Shown in pieces: positions 50,750 to 64,000 of a stretch of 64,000 bases of DNA. This DNA comes from Ashinkailepas kermadecensis (Eukaryota; Arthropoda; Thecostraca; Neolepadidae). How positions within the stretch are numbered: position 1 is the stretch's first letter; each line of letters begins with the position of its first letter. The notes under the pieces were generated by a model. It saw only the letters and a program-made list of their open reading frames with translations. It had not been told where the DNA came from and ran no database searches. The stretch lies in NCBI GenBank assembly GCA_034440615.1, contig JAOTOM010004677.1, positions 240,001-304,000 of the forward strand, given 5' to 3'. The position numbers and the translations under genes are program-made.

Positions 50750-51960
50750 TCTGGTCCAGAAGCTTTATTAGGCTTTATATTCTGCAACTGCTTTTCTACA
50801 GCTTCTGTAGTTATTGTAAGATACTCCAACCTATCACCTGTCATGGCATATGATTCAGTTGTTTCTATTCTACTAGAATTCTCTTGAGTAAAGACTGATG
50901 AGAATTGCTTGCTTAAGGATTCCACAATGTCACAATCATCAACCACTAATTCCCCATCTACCTCCAGTGGTCCTACACCACACTTTTAGCCTTAAATTTG
51001 TAGAAACTAAAGAATCTCTTAGCATTACCTGCTGAACATTCCCGAGCTAATTTGATTTCAGCCAGTCTTTTAGATGCCCTTACACACCTCCTAACTTTAT
51101 TTCTAGCTATTGGATATGATTTGAGGTTTACCTCAGAGTTAGCATATTTTAGTTTCTTGAATGCCTGCTTCTTTGACTCCAGTAAATGCTTTACTTCCCT
51201 GGTCAGCCATGAAGGGTGCTTAACCCTGGTTAATCTAATTTGCCTATTGGGAATGAACCTATCCTGACCTTGAAATAGTTTATATTTTATCATTCTCCAC
51301 ATTTCATAAGCATCTAAGCCTTTCAATAAGTCTTCCCAATCAATTTCATTCAGGATGATCCTGAACTCATTGTAATTCCCTTTAGCAAAATTTGGAATCA
51401 ATGTCTTATTGGTTCCTACATTTCCAACATACAATGAGAAGCGTATAATGTTGTGATCACTATTACCCAAAGTCTCTCCTATGTTCACATTTTGTACCAA
51501 ATTTTCCTCATTAGTAAGCACAAGATCTAATATTTCATTTTCCCTTGTAGGTTCATGTATCATTTGAAAAAAAGAAATTCTCCTCAAAACAATCCATGAA
51601 GCTTCTTCCTGATTTGTTCAGACCCATAGTTTTGCTTCCCAATCCTGTTATGTTGAAATCCCCCAACAAAACAGTTCTCTCCTGTACTCTCCGACTTATC
51701 TCTTCCTGCATCAACCTGTCCGTGTTTTCATTTTGGTCTGGAGGTCTATAGAATGCCCCAACCCTAAATTGTGTTCCATTTTTCAGAATGATATCTAACC
51801 ACAAGGATTCTACACCTTCATCATGTACACTATCTTCTATGGAATGACATTTCATTACTTGTCTGACATACAACAGTATACCTCCTCCTATCCTTGCCTG
51901 CCTTTGATAAGCATGCATGTTGTAGCCTGTCAATTCAAACTCTTGCAAGTTGTCTCCAAA
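50750..51960 (-). pseudogene. Non-LTR retrotransposon fragment: endonuclease without reverse transcriptase
   Basis: Minus-strand LINE ORF2 5' part. Endonuclease: FELTGYNMHAYQRQARIGGG, ILLYVRQ, VGAFYRPPDQNEN, VLLGDFNITG, then after a frameshift FFQMIHEPTRENEILDLVLT and GNSDHNIIRFSL (the SDH catalytic motif). The linker follows (PSWLTREVKHLLESKKQAFK, RFFSFYK), then a second frameshift and KQLQNIKPNKASGPDDI, the usual start of the RT domain. It stops there, so the RT is missing. A CR1/jockey-like clade is suggested. It lies in the last PRPF4B intron, same strand. Confidence 0.88.
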
Positions 51961-51988
51961 AATGCTTGACCTAACAGATGCTTGACCT

Positions 51989-53525
51989 TAGCCACAGATT
52001 GGCTGAATTTCTTTGTGGTGTGTGCAGATCTGCGAGCCGTCACCTGTACACTACCATCTGAGTTCGTCGGTGAGGGTTGAAATGGATTGTATATATATAT
52101 ATATATTTTAAAGCTAATTTAATGTCTTTTTTTCAGAAAAAATTACTTGCTCTGAGGCTTTTTTTTCTTGCATAGTGGTTTATTTTTTTAGAAAAAAAAC
52201 CTATTTAGATTTCTGGCATGGGCAGGAGGCCTATGCACCAGCCAAGGCCATACACAGGCACCAGTGATATATATAAGGAACATGTCAAATTTCGTTGATA
52301 GTTGCCAACGAAATGTTTTCGTGGGAAGATACGTGCTATGCTTCTCCATCAAGTGTAGTAGCTTTTCTTGTGATTAACAACTTATTTTTTCCTAAATGGC
52401 CTGTACAGTTTTAGATATAGCCTGCTCATGCTCTGTACCTATGTGTAATGAGGAGGAAGGTAAACAGACAAGAGGGACCACAATGTCTAATCAGGGAATG
52501 AGGCATTTGTGAAATGTGCATGGTTTACCAAGTGTGCCAAGTGCATGTAGTATAAATTTGGGTGACTGGCCTGCCATAAGGGTGAAATTATTTACTAAAG
52601 CTATTTTTTGGCATGCAGACATGACTAATCTTAGAAGCTACATACCTATCTGATCATTATGAAACCTCCACAAAATGATTGAACATGTCATAATTGTGTA
52701 AGGTTTCTATTTGTGTAATCCTGTGTGATGTCAATGTCTACCATATGAAAAAAAGAACATACCTTACTCGTGCAAAATACTTCATGAAGCTGCATATGAC
52801 TTCTGCAGCACAATTCAGCATGCGACACATATGCACCTATTAGGTTTTTACTTTTCTATATTTTGTGCTAGATCCAAGGGTACAATTTTAAAAACTAAAT
52901 TTCTTGCTTGCTGACATGACCAATCTTCACTCAGCAACTATTACAATTTATTTTAGGTATATGCCAAATTATTTGGGTTTGGACTTTTGTGATCCTGGAC
53001 CAGATCAAAGGTTACCAAAGTTTTCAAAGGAGAGTTTTTGTCTTTCAGTCATGGCAAATTGAATAAACTATGGAATTATTGCAGTTTAAATTGTTCACAA
53101 GTTAATCTTACCTCCAAAAGGCAACAAAAGATGTTGAGATGGGTCAGTTAGGTTGGATATTTAGCTTGAAATGTTCGAGGATAAAACGAAACTGAAAAAA
53201 ATTCCATAAAAAAGGAAGTTAGGCTAAGTTATGTCAAGTTAGGTTAGGACAACCCAATGCGGTTCAGAGGGTTCTGCAAACCATCTCGACCACATTTATA
53301 GCCTAATGTGGCTGAGAGGGGTTGGACCATGATTGACGTAACGCCGTTGGCCCGACAGAGTTTCGAATTTGATGTGGGCATGGTATTTTACCAACAGTAT
53401 CAGGTTTTACCAGGTGTGGATCCAGGAATTGTCACGAGGGGAAGTTTGTTTGGATGGGCGCCGCTGTAAATGTACCTGGAGGGGCACATTTTCCTTCCGA
53501 GGAGCACCATTTGAGGACAAAAAAT
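51989..53525 (-). repeat. Long interspersed repeat, copy 2 (about 1.5 kb)
   Basis: Inverse copy of 25624-27252, with many substitutions and small indels. On the plus strand here the short frame VANEMFSWEDTCYASPSSVV with VINNLFFPKWPVQF is retained as in copy 1. It abuts the 5' side of the LINE fragment but occurs without that LINE in copy 1, so the two are separable. It lies within the last PRPF4B intron. Confidence 0.85.
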
Positions 53526-53905
53526 GCTAGGGACAGCGCATCGACTACATCGGTCATGTAGCATGGTCCGGGGGTGTCGACCACCTCACGCCTACTGCCG
53601 ACAGTCGGCGACGACGCCAACAGAGGGACCATGTCGCCAGCTCTGGTGCGGCCAGCAGATGGATTCGACTTTCGGTGCCCGGGATCAGGCGGGATACATC
53701 ACGTAGGTGACAATGCGATTGTGCTGGCTAGTGGGCTATTTGAGCGGTGGTGTTTGCGACCGAAGTCCACTACGATCGGGCAACACAACCAGGTGATCCA
53801 CTGCCATACACGGTACCATTTTCAGTTCCAGACTATTGATCACAATGATGGGGAAGGAGACGTTTGGCGTTCATGTGCGACCATGCACGGGACGCCGGCA
53901 CGTAC

Positions 53906-54001
53906 CTTTTTTAGATGATCGGGGGCCAGGTTTTGTACACCGATTAGCTCTTGCAGCAGGTCCCTGGTCGGCGGAATCGACGACATAACGATCGTCTTCT
54001 C
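53906..54001 (-). CDS. PRPF4B: PRPF4B exon (kinase C-lobe insert)
   Basis: The acceptor is gctactcttcag (minus). It encodes EKTIVMSSIPPTRDLLQELI and GVQNLAPDHLKK. The donor is AAG|GTACGT. Ninety-six bp, phase 0 to 0. It corresponds to the PRP4 segment E-VTVM--I-PT-DLL--LIG-Q-L------K. A minisatellite begins about 45 bp upstream of the acceptor. Confidence 0.93.
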
Positions 54002-54044
54002 CTGAAGAGTAGCCACAGCCGTTACTAGGTGGCTGGTGGTGATG

Positions 54045-54475
54045 TTAACACCAGACACACATTCTGCCCAACCTATCCGGTGGCGATGTCAATACTGGAC
54101 ACACATCCCACCCAGCCTGGTGGTGATGTCAATACTGGACACACCTCCCACCCAGCCTGGTGGTGATGTCAATACTGGACACACCTCTCACCCAGCCTGG
54201 TGGTGCTGTCAATACCGGACACACATCCCACCCAATCTAGTGGTGAGGTCAATACCGGACACACCCCGCTGGTGGTGATGTCAATATACAATCCCACTGG
54301 TGGTGACATCAATACCCACATCCCACCCAGTCTGGTGGTGAGGTCAATACCGGACACACATCCCACCCAGTCTGGTGGTGATGTCAATACCGGACACTAC
54401 ATCCCACCCAGTCTGGTGGTGAGGTCAATACCGGACACACATCTCACCCAGTCTGGTGGTGACATCAGTACTATG
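54045..54475 (+). repeat. Minisatellite of about 36-40 bp units in a PRPF4B intron
   Basis: About 11 copies of tggtggtgatgtcaatac, then cggacacacatcccacccag. One or two units are truncated near 54262-54310. Open frames over it are periodic artefacts. Confidence 0.92.
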
Positions 54476-54588
54476 CAGGTACTGAAACCAGCTCGTCTGA
54501 ACTGCACTGACAACGACCCGAACCTAAAGTGGCATTTGTGTATCGAGGGTCAGCGTGCCCTCAACATGAAATGAGTACGAGCCCACTA

Positions 54589-54861
<273 letters not shown>

Positions 54862-55260
54862 TCAGGTTCATGCCTTTTCGACACCCGTGCGGGGATCGAT
54901 GTCGACCCCAAGTGGGACGTTTCTGCGCCGGACCCGGGTTGCCTTCCATATCGACTCGATGACACCACGAACAAACCTCCACGATGTGTGTAGGTCGATA
55001 ACTAGCTCCTAAATCGTCACGTTAAAGCACTCCGTGGACGCTCCAATGGCCCACCGGTGTCCCGGGGGTCACATATGACACCGACACGGCCCGAACATGG
55101 CTGGTGGGGTCACCAGTCGTTCTGGTCCCCGGTGGCAGCGGTGACGAGGACGGAGTAACAGGGCAGTTACAGACACGTCTCACGCTACATGCACACCACG
55201 CCACGGTCAGTCTGGCCGTGACTTCGCCCCTGTAATTAGAGAATCGTCCCACGATAACGA

Positions 55261-55425
55261 TGGTGGTGGTCATTGGTTTTACGACACTTCGACCGTTGAG
55301 TCATGTAGCGTCGCCAACCTCTCACGCCGATTGGCCGCGGGTGAAGAGTAGCGACAGGCGAGACTCAAAACCCACAATCTCTCGATTGTGAGACGGACAA
55401 CCTACCCCTAGACCTTCTCGTTCCC
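55261..55425 (-). mobile_element. tRNA-derived SINE, copy 2
   Basis: Same family as 57142-57303, in inverse orientation and slightly more diverged (agactcaaaacccac in place of the intact B box region). A 13-bp target duplication, tcccacgataacg, lies on both sides (about 55248-55260 and 55426-55438). It is in the PRPF4B intron between the exons at 54834 and 57476. Confidence 0.88.
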
Positions 55426-56825
55426 TCCCACGATAACGGTAGACAGTAGTAGATAGTGTACTTCCCACTGACTTAACCCTCGCCATCTGATAAGGGACGA
55501 CTCACACGAGCGGGTTTCGCGCGACCGCGATAAAACGGCGCGAGTCAAGATGCTGCCGTTTGGTACAGTTCATAATGCCCCTTGAGGAATCCGATGGCGA
55601 AAAATATCGTCAGGTCTTATCGGGTTACCGAATTATAACGTCGTTCTCGGCGACATGTTTGGCGCCGGTCTGCAGAGTTGTCCTTTTCGCCCGCTATACT
55701 ACAAGTGATGTGCTCCATGACCGCCATTTATGCCTCAGACGTTCTCTGACCACACCGCCTACAGTCCCGCCGACCCGCTACAGTCAATCGACATCACGGA
55801 CCTCATTGATCACGGATGACCCCCGATAAAACACATTCGGGTAAGTTACAGTTGTTCACATTCGGGCACACTCACTCGGTGGCGTCAACGTGCACAGTCA
55901 CCGTGCTGACTCAGCGTTTTTGACACGACGGCTGTGCCCCCCCCCCCCCTCGCCCCCTGATGGACCAGCTGTCTCGGGGCTGTCGACCGCGCCGTATCGA
56001 CAAAACGTCACCGAGTCCTCCGGGAATACCAGCTGAACTTCCGACAAAACCCACAACAAGTTGGCCCGGACTGTGGCCGGCCGACACTGGGAGGAATCCG
56101 CAAAGTACGTCGAGGAAACACGGCATCAGCCAGGTCGCAACGGTGACCGGCTGACTCTGGAGGGAGTACACAGCACGGGGCGAACTGATGCAACGCCAGA
56201 CCTCGGTAGACTGTCAACACTAAATTAGTTTGCTAATATAACTACCAGTGTGTATCAAGTTCAATTGAATGCTCACCAGACCAGATTACGAGCTTTCGAG
56301 GGCGCTATACGAAAAAGAGCAAGTTTTAAAGCGCAGTGCACTCCAACCTCCGTCTTACGCGCGTTGCCTTGAGTGCGTGGTCACGAGCCTTCTATCATGT
56401 ATGCAAAGCTGAAGTGTTTTCGGATGAAACATTCACCAAATTCCATTACTAAGGACAGAAATAAAAGCGCCAGCTCTCCCTGGGATTGTACTCGAGACCC
56501 CGAAACACGTATCAACCACGCTGCCTCTTTGTCACTCATGACGGATGGCGAGCGCCGGCTGGGGAGTGAGATGCATGGCAGGCTGCCCGAGCGTCGGAAT
56601 GCCGCCACAACCCTGCTTCTCTGAATAAATATCTGGGCATTTAAGGATAAATATTTGAGCATTTGAGGAGAATCATTGTGATGCAAGTTGGTAAATCAAA
56701 CAGAAAAGAACGGACCTCGCTCCAAGTGAGCAAATTAAAACTTGAAATCCTGCGCATTATGTGAAACAGTGTTGCAAGTTACAAGTGAGCGCATATGCCA
56801 CCACGAACCTATTTCTTGGAAGAAA

Positions 56826-56900
56826 AATAGGTTGGTTTGGTTGGTTATTTGAGTTTTCAGGGCGCATCGATCAGGTATGGTCACTTAGCGCTCATTTTGA
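56826..56900 (+). mobile_element. Retroposon fragment with (GGTT)n tail
   Basis: aggttggtttggttggttat, then ttgagttttcagggcgcatc and ggtcacttagcgctcat, the third copy of the family at 8509 and 50041. Homology may continue beyond 56900 but cannot be delimited here. Confidence 0.5.
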
Positions 56901-57141
56901 AGACAAATAATAACACCTCGTGAAGAATATTGGGATAAAAACTGTCAAAAATCAAAATTAAAAAACAGCCCGGAGTAAAGAAAATAGAACGCGAAACGCC
57001 GTGACAAAAAGGTTACAACAGATTCAAAAGCATTACGGTCGGGCAGGACCAGGGAGCTCTCGTTATTGATATTATAATACAACTGCTTTAATCAACTTTT
57101 ACACCACGTATACGGGAGCTGGCCCACTCGGGCTCCACCAT

Positions 57142-57303
57142 GGGGACGAGTGGTCTAGGGGTAAGATGCTCGTCTCACAATCGAAAGGTCGTGGGTTCGA
57201 GTCTCACCTGTCGCTACTCTTCGCCCGCAACCAATCGGCGTGAGAGATTGGCGACGCTACATGACTCAACGGTCGACGTGTCGTAAAACCAATAACCAAC
57301 CAA
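57142..57303 (+). mobile_element. tRNA-derived SINE, copy 3 (best preserved)
   Basis: A 162-bp element between perfect 14-bp duplications tcgggctccaccat (57128-57141 and 57304-57317). The head GGGGACGAGTGGTCTAGGGG is followed by taagatgctcgtctcacaat and a canonical B box GGTTCGAGTC, resembling a tRNA-Val in which CAC stands at the anticodon. The body is tcgctactcttcgcccgc and the tail gtaaaaccaataaccaacca. The RNA polymerase III promoter boxes look intact. Antisense to PRPF4B, in its intron. Confidence 0.93.
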
Positions 57304-57355
57304 TCGGGCTCCACCATCGCTCGAAATCAACACGGAATAGCTACCGAAAGACTCA

Positions 57356-59456
<2,101 letters not shown>

Positions 59457-59579
59457 TCAATCAATAATCACACTGCAGTCATACATGCCCTCAACCACCA
59501 CAAACCGTCATCAGATTACTTCTGACAGAATCATGGCCCTCCAATGCAACACGACCTTTGAAGCACCAAAACGCTATTA

Positions 59580-59843
<264 letters not shown>

Positions 59844-61207
59844 TTAATGGTACTGGATGCACGCGTTTCCTTCCCACGGCTTCATTCGGGTGGTTTTCAG
59901 GATCCAAATTCCGCACAAGAGGGCTTCTTGAACCCTATCCCGCACGCTATCGCACAGCCCCCATTACATATCTGGAGGAAAAATGTTGAGCAAACTACCA
60001 TCATCTAGGCCAGTAACAATCCATGTCAGTGACACCTGTCTAGGTAAAAAGTCACACACAAATCATGTTGATACTGGGGTATTATCGCAGGAACTCACGA
60101 GGGGATAAATTACGACAAGCACAAATGTCGATTTTCACGAAGTGTACCTAATTGATCCAGAAAAACGCACCGAACTTTAGCCTGCTGATGTCTTCAACTT
60201 CAGCCTTTTGGCACAAAACCGGCGGAATGCATGCGGGCCACCACGGGACTCCTCGGTCTGCAACGATTACCCTACTTCACCAATTAAAATGCCTTAGAAT
60301 GCACGCAGAGCAGGCATGACCAGCGAATCTCGACTTTCCCTCGATCGCAATTGCAGACATGCCGACATAGGCGTACGGCCGATAAATGCAGAACAGCAAG
60401 GTGGCCAGCGTGCTGCCATCAGTATAATCATCAGTCAGTGTGCGCTGCATGGAAACATTGAACTGGAAACGATGTCAGCCACATCCGCACCGACATTGCC
60501 GCACACAATATGTCAGGGGCAGTAACTTCACTTGTACGCATAGCGGCGAAGATTGGAGGGCGGCAGACTTTGGATAAACGTTCCTACAAGCCACAACCAT
60601 TTATTCAGTTCATATCTCAATGTAGACCGAGGTAGAGTGGGGGTGATGGAGGAACGGATTTTACCCCCACGGTCTCGGAAACAAGAGTACAAGTGACAGA
60701 AAGTGTCATGGTTCGTGGAGTTACATAATTCCTTAGGGTGGACCGACAAGGTTGCGCAAGGTCGGGTAAAACTATACAAATTGGTCATCATGGGAATTCG
60801 GACGCGATTCGACTTGGCTTGACCCTCAAATATAGCATAGCGTTTCAGACATCACAAGGATGGACCGCCGTCAGCTTAGTGCCGATATCACAAAAAACCC
60901 ACAACATTATCACAAAATGTTTGCAGATGGTCAGATTCGAATAATTCATTTTCGCTTTGAAAGTTGACACCAATACAAATACCAACAGATCTTGAAAAAA
61001 AGCTTGCACCAATTAGCGCGCAATTCACCTTCACACCGGGACACAATCGCCTTTTCCCCACTGCTCGAGAAATAGAAGTTGTGATGGATTCCGCCCAGCC
61101 CTATAATGCAGAAGTTAATGCTTGCGAAGGCATTTACGTAGCAATTCATTCTGACGCGGCGTGATCAATCTACAACGCAAGATGGTTCATTGCAGTTTTC
61201 AAGAGCA

Positions 61208-61361
61208 AGTTATTGGTTTTACGACACGTCGACCGTTGAGTCATATAGCGTCGCCAATCTCTCACGCCGATTGGTCGCGGGCGAAGAGTAGACAGGTGAG
61301 ACTCGAACCCACAATCTTTCGATTGTGAGACGAGCATCTTACCCCTAGACCACTCGTCCCC
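61208..61361 (-). mobile_element. tRNA-derived SINE, copy 4
   Basis: Inverse copy of the family at 57142-57303, with intact B box (gactcgaaccc on the plus strand) and head (ccactcgtcccc at the right end). A short target duplication, aagagca, lies at 61201-61207 and 61362-61368. It is in the PRPF4B intron between the exons at 59796 and 62300, same strand as the gene. Confidence 0.88.
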
Positions 61362-61715
61362 AAGAGCAGCAAGTCTTTAAAAGAGAACACTGATTTATGC
61401 TTCCGGTCGGGGGGGGGGGGGGGGGAGGCTTTATGGCGCAGTGACTGCATTGGTTATGTGGCTGGTTTATTGGCTTGCGCTTCCAAAAAACCACCCGCCA
61501 GATATTGCGACAGTCGAAGTCCAAATGGCTAATTTGGCTCCACCATTTACAGTATTAAACGCACCAAAAACATTCCTCGTTCATGGCCATACGAGAGCAA
61601 CGTTGCACGAAAACACACACCATTCAAGCAACAACCACGACCCGAATGAGACAAAGCTACCGACAGCGCCGCCGTTTCGGGGACGTTAGCCGTCGAGACG
61701 GCGACCACACACGAC

Positions 61716-62284
<569 letters not shown>

Positions 62285-62298
62285 CACACGACCACTCA

Positions 62299-64000
<1,702 letters not shown>

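Overview
The window is eukaryotic, intron-rich and repeat-dense. Coding sequence comes in short exons with GT-AG borders, separated by kilobases of intron full of microsatellites, minisatellites and decayed transposable elements. The ionotropic receptor Ir25a, a protostome chemosensory gene, together with the types of mobile element present, points to an arthropod, perhaps a crustacean. The sequence does not allow a closer placement. Most long open frames are translations of tandem repeats and are not genes.

Layout. (1) 79-14329, plus strand: the 3' part of Ir25a, eight consecutive coding exons plus one duplicated alternative exon. They cover the second half of ligand-binding lobe S1, the first membrane segment, the pore and second membrane segment, lobe S2, the last membrane segment and the stop codon. 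A dead Tc1-type transposon lies in one intron. (2) 17658-40120, minus strand: four phase-compatible exons that may form one unrecognised gene spread over 22 kb. Its introns hold a long inverted-repeat family copy, a ruined L1/Tx1-type LINE with a TTAA-flanked element inserted in it, a 0.87 kb CT/TTGCTC array and a 3.1 kb array of a 94-bp unit. (3) 40-49 kb: no confident host gene. It holds a Ty3/gypsy fragment, a tRNA-derived SINE, a hAT-type MITE, a tRNA-like sequence and a 1 kb inverted duplication. (4) 49609-62416, minus strand: seven exons encoding the kinase domain and C-terminus of the pre-mRNA splicing kinase PRP4 (PRPF4B). Its introns contain a LINE fragment, a second copy of the long repeat, three SINEs and a second copy of the hAT MITE. 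The N-terminal exons of both recognised genes lie outside the window.

Most notable: Ir25a carries two exons of identical length (122 bp) and phase, 2.6 kb apart, with different sequences for the same piece of lobe S2. This is the signature of mutually exclusive splicing and would change a ligand-contact position. In addition, four exons in the window have had their splice-site edge tandemly copied: three donor copies in Ir25a, two in PRPF4B, four in the unknown gene, and an acceptor copied about 33 times to make the 94-bp minisatellite. The mobile elements are well delimited: four tRNA-headed SINEs and two hAT MITEs all have recognisable target-site duplications, and one MITE sits within about 15 bp of a PRPF4B splice donor.
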